DNA of 64,000 nucleotides. Source: JBCBGF01 sp039820585 (GTDB lineage: Bacteria > Pseudomonadota > Alphaproteobacteria > Rhodobacterales > Rhodobacteraceae). The position numbers and the translations under genes were made by a program. Below are positions 1-8,878 of the stretch, in pieces. How positions within the stretch are numbered: position 1 is the first letter of the stretch; every line of letters begins with the position of its first letter. The DNA lies in contig JBCBPV010000014.1 in the NCBI GenBank assembly GCA_039820585.1, positions 1 to 64,000 of the forward strand, written 5' to 3'. The notes under the pieces were generated by a model, which saw nothing but the letters and a program-made list of their open reading frames with translations, had not been told where the DNA came from and made no database searches.

Positions 1-1457
1 ACCTGTGGGCTGAGCGTTCGGGTGCCGCCGGTCGCGTTCAAGAGTGTATCGCGGACCCAGTCGCACCACCCCTGCTGCCCTATCTCGGGCTCTTTGCCGC
101 GCCACGAAACCAGTGTCTGTTCCGTTGGAAACGGTGCCCCATGGCGGCGGATCCACAGCTCTAGCTCGCGCGTCCAACGCAGGTGATCGCCTCGCGCGCT
201 GCCGGTTGCCGTCAGCGGATGTTTGAGCAGGACCAAGAGCGCCTCAGACGTAATCTGCCCGGTCCCCAGGTCTGCCACATGGCGCAAAAACCGCCCCGGC
301 GCCGATAGCGACAGTGGCCGCCCCGCGCTGTCATCGGGCTCAATTCCCCAGCGGTCCAGCATCGCCGTCACCCGCCGCGTCAGCATCCGATCAGGCGTGA
401 TCAGCGCTGCCGTGCGCCCCGCGTCCAGCGCGTCGCGCAGCATCAGCGCGATGGCGGTTGCCTCATGCCGCTCAGACGGGGCCTCTACCAGGCTGACACC
501 CGCCATTGCCTGATTCAGCGCCCTGAGATCTTGACCATCGCGCAGCCACTGGCTCGTCACAGGCGCAGGACGAAGGGAGAGTGAGATGACCGCATTACGC
601 GCAGGCGCCGGTGCCGGATCGGGCGCCCAGGGCCCAATATCATCCTGCGCTACGTCGTGCCGGGCCAAAAGCTGCGCAAAGCGGTACTGTGGATGATCCT
701 CTTGCGGCGGGTCGTCTTTCAACCGCTCCCAAACCGGGCCTGGCATGTCAAAGTCATAGCCGGGCAGCACAACCGCCCCCTGCGGCAGACGCGCCACGGC
801 ATCCATCAATAGTGCTGTGGTCCCCCGCGACCCGGTGGTGCCCGCGATGATGATCGGGTGCTGGGGCGGCAGGGCGTTCCAGTGCGCGATCTGGGCCTGC
901 ACGACCATCCGTTGCCGCGCTTCGGGGTCCGGCGCCGCGGTGCCAGAGGCCGCGAGATAGGCCTGCACGATCCGGATAAACGTCAGGCTCCGCTCCCAAT
1001 GGGCAGAGTGGCTGGCCACATCCAACGTGTCTATCGCGGCGAAATCGACGCCTTCGCCCTGCATCTCATCCATCAACGCCGCCAGACTGTCGGCCAGATC
1101 AAAGGTCGCCGCATCCGGGGCCAGATCGGGCTGCGCGGCAATCAGTTCGGCCACCAGTTGCGATAGCTCCAGCCGCCGCCTCAGCGGTGAGACCGAGGGC
1201 GGGATGCCTGGCATGGGCGTATCGCGTCCGATATCCGACACCACCCGCACCCGAGGCAACAGGCGCGCAGGCCCGGCATCGAACAGCGCGCGCAGGCGGC
1301 GCTGCATGCGGCGGGTATTCACTAGGATCTCGACCCGCGCCAACGCTTCGGGCGGCGCGTCGCCCATGCGATGGGTCAGGCCCGCGATCAGGGCTGCGGG
1401 AAAGTCGACCCCCGGCGGCAAGCCGAACAAACGCGGGCGGGGCGTGTCCTCAAACAC
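1..1457 (-). CDS. addB: AddB, double-strand break repair protein (N-terminal half, runs off the window)
   Basis: AddB is a subunit of the AddAB helicase-nuclease that processes double-strand breaks for RecA-dependent repair in alphaproteobacteria. The minus frame is open from a GTG at 1457 to the window edge, giving about 485 residues; the family is usually near 1000, so the C-terminal nuclease and iron-sulfur part lies outside. The N terminus carries the family hallmark LFGLPPGVDFP, followed by a helicase-like region with a GTTGSRGTT segment that resembles a degenerate nucleotide loop. The GTG sits inside the stop region of the upstream nucleotidyltransferase gene, which implies translational coupling. 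The order tsaE-amgK-murU-addB is typical of Rhodobacterales. The start codon is inferred from the overlap and from family similarity. Confidence 0.88.
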   Translation of the reverse strand, partial: MFEDTPRPRLFGLPPGVDFPAALIAGLTHRMGDAPPEALARVEILVNTRRMQRRLRALFDAGPARLLPRVRVVSDIGRDTPMPGIPPSVSPLRRRLELSQLVAELIAAQPDLAPDAATFDLADSLAALMDEMQGEGVDFAAIDTLDVASHSAHWERSLTFIRIVQAYLAASGTAAPDPEARQRMVVQAQIAHWNALPPQHPIIIAGTTGSRGTTALLMDAVARLPQGAVVLPGYDFDMPGPVWERLKDDPPQEDHPQYRFAQLLARHDVAQDDIGPWAPDPAPAPARNAVISLSLRPAPVTSQWLRDGQDLRALNQAMAGVSLVEAPSERHEATAIALMLRDALDAGRTAALITPDRMLTRRVTAMLDRWGIEPDDSAGRPLSLSAPGRFLRHVADLGTGQITSEALLVLLKHPLTATGSARGDHLRWTRELELWIRRHGAPFPTEQTLVSWRGKEPEIGQQGWCDWVRDTLLNATGGTRTLSPQ

Positions 1458-2136
1458 CGGCCAGCATCCGCTCAGCCTCAGCCAGACCCGCAGGGTGCCC
1501 CACATCGCCCCAATGGCCGGGATAAATGGTGGCAAACAGTCTCTGTTCCGCCGCAAGTGCATCCCAGACGCGGTTCAGCGAAAAGACCCGGTCTGGCACA
1601 TCCAACACCGGGCCCGTGCGCAAAATCTGCGCACCTGTGTAGACATATGGCCCCTTGCGCACCGGTCTTCCGTCACCATCCAGATCAAAATCCCCACCCC
1701 CCAGCCGACCATGCGCCCGCGCCTCTGGCACCACCAGAAGCAGGGCATCCATGCGCGCAGGATCCCAGGATTTGGCCAACTGGGTCAGCGGGTTTGGCCC
1801 CGACCAGACCGCATCGGAATTCAGCGTAAAGACCGGATCAGTACCCAAAACCGGTGCTGCGTTTTTCAACCCACCGCCGGTATCCAGGATCTCTGGCGCT
1901 TCTTCGATCACCGTCGGCGCCCTATCTGCCAGATAATCCCGCACCTGATCCGCCCGGTAATGTGCGTTTACCACGATCTGGCCCACACCGGCCCCCGTCG
2001 CGATATCCAGCGCATGGTCAATCAGCGGCTTGCCCCCGACAGGGATCAGCGGTTTCGGACGGTCTTTCGTCAGCTCCCCCATCCGCGTGCCAAAGCCAGC
2101 GGCAAAGATCATCACTGCCCCGGGTGCGGTGCGCAT
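1450..2136 (-). CDS. murU: Nucleotidyltransferase, probable N-acetylmuramate-1-phosphate uridylyltransferase (MurU)
   Basis: This sugar-1-phosphate nucleotidyltransferase of 228 residues has the signature FAAGFGTRMGELTKDRPKP near the N terminus and a PVGGKPLIDHAL segment that binds the nucleotide and sugar phosphate. In characterised MurU/AmgK pairs it converts MurNAc-1-phosphate to UDP-MurNAc in peptidoglycan recycling. The assignment rests on the adjacent AmgK-like kinase, whose 3' end overlaps it. Start choice is uncertain: ATG at 2136 gives eight extra residues before MIFAAG, while ATG at 2112 would match the shorter family members. Other sugar nucleotidyltransferase activities cannot be excluded from sequence alone. 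Confidence 0.82.
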   Translation of the reverse strand: MRTAPGAVMIFAAGFGTRMGELTKDRPKPLIPVGGKPLIDHALDIATGAGVGQIVVNAHYRADQVRDYLADRAPTVIEEAPEILDTGGGLKNAAPVLGTDPVFTLNSDAVWSGPNPLTQLAKSWDPARMDALLLVVPEARAHGRLGGGDFDLDGDGRPVRKGPYVYTGAQILRTGPVLDVPDRVFSLNRVWDALAAEQRLFATIYPGHWGDVGHPAGLAEAERMLAGV

Positions 2137-3116
2137 ACGGGCCTCAGTCGGGTCAGGTGTTCCGGGGTCGGGGGTGGCATTTGGGCCAGAAGAGTGTCTG
2201 CCAAAGCTGGGCTCGCGCAGGCGCTCAGCGCGTCCACCAACTGCGCCCAGACCCTTGGGATCAGGTCGATGTAGTGGTGCTTGCCGTCCCGCTGGCTAAG
2301 CCGGGCGAACACGCCAAGGATGCGCAAGGTGCGCTGCACGCGCAAAAGCGCGACATCGCGTGTCACGGTCTGGGGTGACTGCCCCGTGGCTGCGGCGTAT
2401 TGCGCGATCAACCGCTCCGCCAGCCCAGGCGACAGATCACGGCGCGCATCGGCGATCAGTGAGGCCAGATCATAAGCCGGATGGCCCGACACGGCATCCT
2501 GGAAATCCAGCAGGCCAATCCGCTGCACCCCGTCACGCTGTGGCAACCAGATCAGGTTTTCGGCGTGATAGTCCCGCATCAGCAGGACCGGGGCCGTTGC
2601 ATCCAGCGGGGCCAAAGCGGTCTTCAGCAGGGCCCTCAGCGTACCTGCATCGGCCTCGGACGAATTGCCCGCATACCAAGGCAACACCAGCGTCGCCTGA
2701 TCGGCCATCACCTCGGCCGCGAACGGTCCCGCCCAATCCGGTGCCGGGGTGCCATGCAGCGCGATCAGCACATCCACCGCGGCCGCATATACCGGGTCTT
2801 CCATCTCTGGCGACGTCTCGCACAGGCGCGCCAGAAGACCATCGCCCAAGTCTTCCAACAGCATCAGCCCCTGATCGCTGTTCCAGGCCAGGATATCCGG
2901 CGCGCTCAGCCCCCTGGCGCGCAAATGCCGGGCCACGCGGGCGAAGCGGTCGGTATCCCGGGCAGGGTCATCCATCAGGATCGCCCGCGGCCCGCCCGGT
3001 TGGTGCAGCCGGATATAGCGCCTGGCCGAGGCATCGCCGGTAAGCGGTCTGCGCATGGCCTCACCCCATCCCGCCACCTGAAGGAAGGCATCAATGGAGG
3101 CCGCCCGCTCAGGCAT
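2112..3116 (-). CDS. amgK: Aminoglycoside phosphotransferase-family kinase, probable MurNAc/GlcNAc anomeric kinase (AmgK)
   Basis: This 334-residue protein of the APH fold has a GDASARRYIRL glycine-rich start, a catalytic loop MRDYHAENLIW and the metal-binding LLDFQDAVSGHPAYDL motif. AmgK phosphorylates the anomeric carbon of MurNAc or GlcNAc for murein recycling, and MurU acts next. The ATG at 3116 overlaps the tsaE stop by 8 bases, and its own stop overlaps murU, so tsaE-amgK-murU-addB reads as one coupled operon. Database entries often call this only 'phosphotransferase'; the substrate is inferred from pairing with MurU. Confidence 0.83.
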   Translation of the reverse strand: MPERAASIDAFLQVAGWGEAMRRPLTGDASARRYIRLHQPGGPRAILMDDPARDTDRFARVARHLRARGLSAPDILAWNSDQGLMLLEDLGDGLLARLCETSPEMEDPVYAAAVDVLIALHGTPAPDWAGPFAAEVMADQATLVLPWYAGNSSEADAGTLRALLKTALAPLDATAPVLLMRDYHAENLIWLPQRDGVQRIGLLDFQDAVSGHPAYDLASLIADARRDLSPGLAERLIAQYAAATGQSPQTVTRDVALLRVQRTLRILGVFARLSQRDGKHHYIDLIPRVWAQLVDALSACASPALADTLLAQMPPPTPEHLTRLRPVCAPHPGQ

Positions 3117-3606
3117 TTTGCGGCCTTGCCAGCGCCACCGCGGCTTCCACCCCGGCCCGCCATCGATCAGACCCGCGAAAGCGCACAGCGCGCGCGGTCT
3201 CACCGGTCTGCGTGAACTCGATTGTCAGGGCATCTTGCGGGGCCAGATCGCCCAGAAGACTCGGCCATTCGATCAGGCAGATCGCCGTCTCGAACGCGTC
3301 ATCCAGACCCAATTCCGCCAGATCCGGTGCCGTCTCAAGCCGGTACAGATCTGCGTGCCAGATCTCGCACGCGCCGTCCCAATAGGTCTGCACCAACGTG
3401 AATGTGGGCGATGGCACATCCTCCAACCGCCCCGCTGCGGCCAGGCGCGACTGGATCAGACCGCGGGCGAACAGCGTCTTGCCCGCCCCGATCCCACCGT
3501 GCAGCAAAAGCGTATCGCCCGCGCCCAGATCACGGCCCAGCGCGGCGGCCAGGTGCAAGGTTGCGTCGGGCGTGGGACAGGTCAGGTCGAACAGGTGGTC
3601 AGCCAT
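3109..3606 (-). CDS. tsaE: TsaE, tRNA threonylcarbamoyladenosine biosynthesis ATPase
   Basis: TsaE is the P-loop ATPase of the TsaBDE complex that installs t6A at position 37 of ANN-decoding tRNAs. The 165-residue product has the Walker A motif HGGIGAGKTLFARGL and the family segment VPSPTFTLVQTY, then HADLYRLE and the CLIEWPSLLGD block near the C terminus. The ATG at 3606 was chosen because it gives the usual MADHLFDL start, although the frame is open further upstream. It is the first gene of the coupled amgK-murU-addB operon. Its partner TsaD is encoded 12 kb away in the same window. Confidence 0.93.
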   Translation of the reverse strand: MADHLFDLTCPTPDATLHLAAALGRDLGAGDTLLLHGGIGAGKTLFARGLIQSRLAAAGRLEDVPSPTFTLVQTYWDGACEIWHADLYRLETAPDLAELGLDDAFETAICLIEWPSLLGDLAPQDALTIEFTQTGETARAVRFRGSDRWRAGVEAAVALARPQNA

Positions 3607-3647
3607 GGCGCGACTGTGGCCTCCGCGCCCGGTCGCCGCAAGCCCGA

Positions 3648-5228
3648 TCAGGCGCGGATCAGGTCGATCTGTTCGCCCAGGCGATCGGTTGTGGCGGTGG
3701 AAAACCCGATCAGCGTCGCCCCACCCGCCAGCGGTTGGATCCGGCACAGCATTTCGATCCCGCTGGTCAGTTGGATTGTCTGCGCCCAGGCGGTGCGCTC
3801 GCGTCCGTGCAGCACAAAGTCCCGCACCTCGCCCCAGATCGGCGTGGGCCGGCTGCCCGCCATCCAGAACCGCGACGCTTCGGTCACGGTCATCGGCTCT
3901 GCCAGCAGCTCGCCTCCCCCGGTCGCGCGCCACATCCGGTCATAGGGCGCGTTCGACAAGGTCAGCTCTCCGTCGCGCGAAAACACGGCAATCGCCTCTT
4001 CAAAGCTGTCGAGCACCGATTGCCCCAGCTCCAACTCGGACCGGAACCGGCGTGTCAGCATCATCTCGGCGCTGATATCCTCAAAGATGAACGCCACCGC
4101 CCCGTCCGGATGCGGGCGGCCCGACACGCGGAAAGTGCGGCCTGCGGGCAGTGACCAGATCTCGGAATAGGTGCCGTGTTGGGCCGCGGCCTCCAACTCT
4201 GCCATCTGGTCGCGCCAGCCGATGTAATCCTTGGGCTCGGGGATCATCTGCTTGTCGCGCAACCGGTCAAGCAAGGTGAACAGCGTGGGTCGCGCCGCCA
4301 GAAATTCTGCCGACAGCGTGGTCAGGTCTGTCAGCGCGGGGTTGAAAAGCACCAGACGGCGGGATTTGTCGAACACCGCCAAGCCGGCCGTCAGATGGGA
4401 AAACGTCTTGGCCAGCGTTTGCGTAAACGCCTGCCGGTGGCTTTCCGCGCTGACCGCATCGTCGACATTGATCGCTGAGAACAGATGCCCATCGCCCAGC
4501 GGCCGTGCGGTGCATTCAAACCACTGCGGCCCCGCCCCATCCCCGGTGTGCAGGGCCAGCCGCGCGGGCATGCCGTCACCGGCCACGCGGGCCAACGCAT
4601 CCACATCGAAGACCGGCATGGGCGGCCAGGTCTGATAGGGGCTGTCCGTATTCACTGCGTCGATCACAGTGAAATAGGCCCTGTTCGCCCAGATGATCGT
4701 GCCATCCGCCCCCTGCCGCCACACCAGATAGGGCAGCTCGTCGGTAGAGGCGCGCAGGGTCGCCAGCTCATCCTGCGTGGCCTGCCAGGCCAACGCCTCG
4801 ATCTTGACCACTTGAGGATCGCTGGCGCGCTGCGGGGTCACGGTAATCCGCACGCAATCGCCAATCCGCTCAATCCGGATATCGCGTTCCAGATCTTTGG
4901 ACATCATGCGCTGGGGCTGATCGGCCATGACCGCATCGGGATCAGGCGGCAGGGACAGGCCAGCGGGCGCAAGGATCGCCGACAGCCGGGCCCAGTCATC
5001 CCGCACCTGCGGACCGGCATCCATCATCTCGCGCGCGGACGCAGACGCATCGGTCAGCCTACGGTCGCTGAACAAAAATACCGCCTTGGCATCGGGGTCC
5101 GGCGCCGGGGTGCGCGCAGACCGAACCGCGTCAAAGCGGTTGTACAGCACAAGCGCGCCCAGCGCCGCGCAAAAGGATGCGCCCGCAGGGACCACGACGG
5201 CCAAAAGATCAAAGAGCAGCGTTAACAC
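3648..5228 (-). CDS. Membrane-anchored multi-PAS protein without kinase domain
   Basis: This 526-residue protein has one N-terminal membrane helix (about residues 5-28) followed by PAS-like modules: one around DELPYLVWRQGADGTIIWANRAY (about 165-190), one around GLAVFDKSRRLVLFNPAL (about 285-305) and one around FEEAIAVFSRDGELTLSNAPYD (about 400-425). No histidine kinase, GGDEF or EAL sequence follows; it ends with a short tail. The start is a GTG at 5228. It lies between tsaE and regB, all on the minus strand. A sensory or redox-related role is possible from the PAS folds and the neighbour, but the ligand and output are unknown. Confidence 0.8.
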   Translation of the reverse strand: MLTLLFDLLAVVVPAGASFCAALGALVLYNRFDAVRSARTPAPDPDAKAVFLFSDRRLTDASASAREMMDAGPQVRDDWARLSAILAPAGLSLPPDPDAVMADQPQRMMSKDLERDIRIERIGDCVRITVTPQRASDPQVVKIEALAWQATQDELATLRASTDELPYLVWRQGADGTIIWANRAYFTVIDAVNTDSPYQTWPPMPVFDVDALARVAGDGMPARLALHTGDGAGPQWFECTARPLGDGHLFSAINVDDAVSAESHRQAFTQTLAKTFSHLTAGLAVFDKSRRLVLFNPALTDLTTLSAEFLAARPTLFTLLDRLRDKQMIPEPKDYIGWRDQMAELEAAAQHGTYSEIWSLPAGRTFRVSGRPHPDGAVAFIFEDISAEMMLTRRFRSELELGQSVLDSFEEAIAVFSRDGELTLSNAPYDRMWRATGGGELLAEPMTVTEASRFWMAGSRPTPIWGEVRDFVLHGRERTAWAQTIQLTSGIEMLCRIQPLAGGATLIGFSTATTDRLGEQIDLIRA

Positions 5229-5309
5229 AGACAGACACCCAGCAGCAGCGCGTTCAGCCTTGGGTTACAAAGCTTAACAGGCGGTTAATGCGGGGGTCGG
5301 TTGTGGGTA

Positions 5310-6707
5310 TCAGGCCTGAATCGGCTGGTTTTGCCCCAGACCGCTCAGTTCGGTGTCGCCAGCGATGGCGATGGAAGCGCGGGGCCAGACCGCATCGACG
5401 ATGGCACCACCCCGTTGTGCGGGTGCGGGAACAGCGGCCAGCGGATCGCGCCCATTGGCAAAGCTCAACTCTGCCCCCGACCTCTCCAACAGCGTCTTCG
5501 CGATAAACAGCCCCAGCCCCATGCCCTCATACTCCGGGCGCTGCGATTGGGTGGATTGTGCCCGGCGCAGCCGCACGAACGGATCACCGATCCGGCCCAG
5601 CACCTGGATGGGAAAGCCGGGCCCGTCATCAATGATGCGAAAGCTGATCACCTCATCACTCCAACGCACATCGATCCACACGTCTTCGCGGGCAAAATCG
5701 ACGGCGTTCTGGATCAGGTTGCGCAGCCCATGGATAATCTCGGGCCTGCGCTGCACCACGGGCTGGCGCGGATCGGCGCCGTCCATCGGAGCGATGTCAT
5801 AGTTGATGTTCACGCCCCGATCTTCATGTGGTTCCGCCGCTTCACGGATCACTGCGGACACCAGGCTTTGCTTGAGGTGCAGATCATCCTTCCCCGCCCG
5901 TCCCATAGACCGCAGGATATCACGGCACCGATCCGCCTGTTCACGGATCAGCGCCATGTCTTCCTGCAGCTCGGGCCGATCTTCCAGCTCGTCAATTAAC
6001 TCGGAACTCACCAGCTTGATGGTCGCCAAAGGCGTGCCCAGCTCGTGCGCGGCGGCGGCCACCACACCGCCCAGGTCGGTCAGCTTCTGTTCGCGTGCCA
6101 GCGCCATCTGTGTCGCGACCAGCGCATCGGACATGGCATGCACCTCTGATGTGACGCGCTGGGCGAAGCCTGCCAAAAACACCACACCGATCACAATCGC
6201 CACCCAGAAACCGAACACAAAGTCCGTGGGCATCCGCATGATGAACCCAAGGTCGGTGCGCAGCGGCACATGGTATTGGGCCACATAGGTCACCACCAGG
6301 ATCGCCAGGGCGCCCAAAAGAACCGTTGTCCGCAATTGCAGGGCCGTGGCCGACACTGTGACAGGCACCAGGATCAGCAAGGCAAACGGGTTGTGCAGAC
6401 CGCCGGTCAGGTACAACAGGAACCCAAGCTGCGCGATATCGAACACCAGGTGCGACGCCACCTCCGCCTCGGTCAGGCGCTTGTTTTCGGGGTAGACGAA
6501 GATCGCGATCAGGTTCGCGGTGATCGACCCGCCAATGGCCAGAAACGCCAGACCCAGATCCAGGTTCAGGTCAAAAAGGCGCTGGGCCACCGTGATCGCA
6601 GAAAGCTGCCCCGCAATGGCGATCCAGCGCAAGATGATCAGCGTGCGAAGCCGAACCCAGTTCACGCGGTGGCGTGCGTCGAATAGTCCTAGGGTTGGAT
6701 TGGCCAT
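5310..6707 (-). CDS. regB: RegB/PrrB redox-sensing histidine kinase
   Basis: RegB is the membrane sensor kinase of the global RegB/RegA (PrrB/PrrA) redox regulon. The 465-residue product has six predicted N-terminal membrane helices with the ubiquinone-site motif GGLHNPF (about residues 102-108), the H-box AAAHELGTPLATIK with phospho-acceptor His near 221, and the redox-active cysteine in ADRCRDIL near 261. A C-terminal ATPase domain follows, with N and G boxes (NLIQNAVDFA, DDGPGF, GMGLGLFIA). Spacing of the His and Cys matches Rhodobacter capsulatus H225 and C265, offset by four. The gene is divergent from senC-regA, the standard arrangement. ATG 6707 is chosen to give the MANPTLGLFD start. 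Confidence 0.96.
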   Translation of the reverse strand: MANPTLGLFDARHRVNWVRLRTLIILRWIAIAGQLSAITVAQRLFDLNLDLGLAFLAIGGSITANLIAIFVYPENKRLTEAEVASHLVFDIAQLGFLLYLTGGLHNPFALLILVPVTVSATALQLRTTVLLGALAILVVTYVAQYHVPLRTDLGFIMRMPTDFVFGFWVAIVIGVVFLAGFAQRVTSEVHAMSDALVATQMALAREQKLTDLGGVVAAAAHELGTPLATIKLVSSELIDELEDRPELQEDMALIREQADRCRDILRSMGRAGKDDLHLKQSLVSAVIREAAEPHEDRGVNINYDIAPMDGADPRQPVVQRRPEIIHGLRNLIQNAVDFAREDVWIDVRWSDEVISFRIIDDGPGFPIQVLGRIGDPFVRLRRAQSTQSQRPEYEGMGLGLFIAKTLLERSGAELSFANGRDPLAAVPAPAQRGGAIVDAVWPRASIAIAGDTELSGLGQNQPIQA

Positions 6708-6812
6708 CAAAGCCTTCCTACGTACCTGTGAATAGAACCGCGTGCCTGCCTGTTGTAGGCGCAGGTGGACAGGTGGATCAATCCGGATGCACCACAAGGG
6801 AGGAGAGGCATT
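6708..6812. promoter_or_regulatory. Divergent regB / senC-regA promoter region
   Basis: This 105-base intergenic region separates regB (minus) from senC (plus) and must hold both 5' ends. A ribosome-binding sequence GGGAGGAG sits about 6 bases before the senC ATG. I could not assign convincing -35/-10 boxes by eye. In relatives this region is autoregulated by RegA, but no specific RegA site is claimed here. Confidence 0.55.
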
Positions 6813-7433
6813 ATGACCAGACTTCTTGCAATCGCATCGGTGCTTGCCGTGGTCGCCGGGCTTGGCGCCGCCTATCTGTCCGGCAGCGGCCCCTCATCCG
6901 TCGATCAGTTCGCACAATGCCGCGCCACGTCCGTGGCTGGCGGCGCAGGTGAGATCGGCGGGCCCTTCACGCTGGTGTCGGAAACCGGGGAAACGGTGAC
7001 CGATGCGGACGTTATCACCAAACCAACCCTTATTTACTTCGGTTACACGTTCTGCCCCGATGTTTGCCCGCTCGACACGGTGCGCAATGCTGACGCTGTT
7101 GATGTGCTGGAAACCAACGGTCACGACGTATTGCCAGTGTTCATCTCAGTAGATCCCGAACGCGATACACCCCAGGTTGTGGCCGACTTCACCGCAAACC
7201 TGCATCCCGATATGCTTGGCCTCACAGGCAGCCCCGAACAGGTTGCCGCCGCCTCGCAGGCATACCGCACCTATTACCGCAAACACGACGACGATCCCGA
7301 TTACTATCTGGTCGATCACTCGACCTTTTCGTACTTCGTTTTGCCCGAACATGGGTTTGTCGAGTTCTTCAAGCGCGACCTGCCACCTGAAGATATGGCC
7401 GCACGGATGGCCTGTTTCATTGAGGCCGCCTGA
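6813..7433 (+). CDS. senC: SenC/PrrC, Sco1-family copper chaperone
   Basis: This Sco1/SenC protein delivers copper to the CuA or CuB centre of haem-copper oxidases and influences RegB signalling in Rhodobacter. The 206-residue product has an N-terminal membrane anchor (about residues 4-24), then a thioredoxin fold with the copper-binding CxxxC motif in YTFCPDVCPLD and the conserved downstream His in YLVDHSTFSY. It is membrane-anchored with the domain in the periplasm. ATG 6813 follows a GGGAGGAG ribosome-binding site, and regA follows after 74 bases. Confidence 0.95.
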   Translation: MTRLLAIASVLAVVAGLGAAYLSGSGPSSVDQFAQCRATSVAGGAGEIGGPFTLVSETGETVTDADVITKPTLIYFGYTFCPDVCPLDTVRNADAVDVLETNGHDVLPVFISVDPERDTPQVVADFTANLHPDMLGLTGSPEQVAAASQAYRTYYRKHDDDPDYYLVDHSTFSYFVLPEHGFVEFFKRDLPPEDMAARMACFIEAA

Positions 7434-7507
7434 GCAAAAGTTTGACCGACATGGGGCTGCGGCCTATCGTCTTCTGAAGAAAAAAGAAAACTTCGGAAGG
7501 TAGCGTA

Positions 7508-8062
7508 ATGGCTGAACGCGCATTACAGGACATCGGCGAGGATAAAACCTTGCTTGTCGTCGATGACGACGAACCGTTTCTCAAACGCCTCGCACGCGCG
7601 ATGGAGAAGCGTGGATTTGACGTTGAAACCGCCGGGTCAGTGACCGCGGGACGCGCGATTGCGACAGCCCGCCCACCGGCCTATGCGGTGATCGACCTGC
7701 GGTTGGAAGACGGCAATGGACTGGATGTGGTGGAAACCATCCGCGAAAAGCGCCCAGATAGCCGTGTGGTTGTGCTGACAGGATACGGGGCCATCGCCAC
7801 AGCCGTGGCCGCGGTCAAGATCGGTGCCACTGACTATCTGTCGAAGCCCGCAGATGCCAACGACGTGACCGCCGCGCTTTTGGCGACGCCGGACGAGCTG
7901 CCGCCACCGCCGGAAAACCCGATGTCGGCGGACCGCGTTCGGTGGGAACACATTCAGCGCGTCTATGAGCTGTGCGATCGCAACGTCAGCGAAACTGCGC
8001 GGCGTCTGAACATGCATCGTCGCACGCTGCAGCGTATCCTTGCCAAGCGCAGCCCGCGCTAG
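7508..8062 (+). CDS. regA: RegA/PrrA redox response regulator
   Basis: RegA is the DNA-binding partner of RegB and controls respiration, photosynthesis, carbon and nitrogen fixation genes. The 184 residues match the family length. The receiver domain has the acidic pair DDDEPF at 19-24 and phospho-acceptor Asp near 63 in YAVIDLRLEDG. A proline-rich hinge (LPPPPENP) leads to a Fis-type helix-turn-helix ending SETARRLNMHRRTLQRILAK. An AGGTAGCG sequence precedes the ATG. The last 23 bases overlap the next small gene. Confidence 0.96.
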   Translation: MAERALQDIGEDKTLLVVDDDEPFLKRLARAMEKRGFDVETAGSVTAGRAIATARPPAYAVIDLRLEDGNGLDVVETIREKRPDSRVVVLTGYGAIATAVAAVKIGATDYLSKPADANDVTAALLATPDELPPPPENPMSADRVRWEHIQRVYELCDRNVSETARRLNMHRRTLQRILAKRSPR

Positions 8063-8399
8063 GCTTGCACTTATCGGTGTCGCGGTGCTGGCAAGTTGCA
8101 CCGCGGCACCCGCTCCTTCCCCGATCCCATACGCTTTGGATCCCGGTGGCGTCCAACTGTTGGACAGCACGCTCAGGATCGACCTGGGCCGGGCCGAGGC
8201 CAGCGCCATCGCATCCATGTCCCGGCTTGTGGGCGATGATCCCGTGGCCACGGGCACCTGCGCCGACCCTACGCAGCGTTTTGCGACGTGGTGGGATGGC
8301 AGCGATGAGATCATCTTTGTTTTCAGTGACAACGCGTTCATCGGTTGGGACAGCGGCGCCCGCGGCGTCACCGCGCGCCGCAGCTGCCCCATCGTCTAA
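8040..8399 (+). CDS. Small putative lipoprotein overlapping the 3' end of regA
   Basis: This 119-residue product starts at a TTG inside regA. That start gives a short basic N terminus, a hydrophobic stretch and a lipobox-like VLASC sequence at about residues 15-20, suggesting a lipid-anchored envelope protein. Two further cysteines (TGTCADP and RRSCPIV) could form a disulfide. I recognise no known domain. Translation is probably coupled to regA. Its TAA stop shares four bases with the opposing GNAT gene. No ATG start exists in this frame that would retain the signal sequence. Confidence 0.6.
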   Translation: MPSAARARLALIGVAVLASCTAAPAPSPIPYALDPGGVQLLDSTLRIDLGRAEASAIASMSRLVGDDPVATGTCADPTQRFATWWDGSDEIIFVFSDNAFIGWDSGARGVTARRSCPIV

Positions 8400-8878
8400 A
8401 GATCAAACCGCTTGTGCGTCTTCCCTGTCAGTGTCCCGTCACTTAGCCGCGCGTCAGGATCTACGTCCCAATCGACAAAGCCCATGCGCCCGTAATAGGT
8501 CAGCCCACTGCGGTTGTCTGACCGGATCGACGCGTTGATCCAGCGGTAGCCCATGGCCCGACACGCAGCAGACGTGGCCGCAAACAATGCCGCCCCCACG
8601 CCTTTGCCCCCCGCCCCGATCCGCGCGAAGCTGGCGATATCAATGGCATCGCCGGGCAGATCGTCATGGGGTTCGGCCAGTTGAAAGCCCAGCACCTGAC
8701 CGTCTGCATCCACCGCCACGTGCCACGCATTGCGGCCCGCATGTTTGACCATCCACGCCTCCAGATCGGCCGCCGTGACCCTGGTTTGCAACGCCGTGGT
8801 CCCGCCCGCATCAATCAGCGCGTTCAGAATCTCGGCCATGGCGCCGGTATCGGCCTTGGTCGCGGGTCGAACGATCAT
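8396..8878 (-). CDS. GNAT-family N-acetyltransferase
   Basis: The 160-residue product has the acetyl-CoA-binding core of GNAT enzymes. The N terminus reads IVRPATKADTGAMAEILNA, and motif A is the Gly-rich segment RIGAGGKGVGAALFAA, followed by NASIRSDNRSGLTYYGRMGF, which is typical of phosphinothricin or amino-acid acetyltransferase-like members. The substrate cannot be read from sequence. ATG 8878 overlaps the stop of the upstream HD gene in an ATGA arrangement, so the pair is likely cotranscribed. Confidence 0.88.
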   Translation of the reverse strand: MIVRPATKADTGAMAEILNALIDAGGTTALQTRVTAADLEAWMVKHAGRNAWHVAVDADGQVLGFQLAEPHDDLPGDAIDIASFARIGAGGKGVGAALFAATSAACRAMGYRWINASIRSDNRSGLTYYGRMGFVDWDVDPDARLSDGTLTGKTHKRFDL

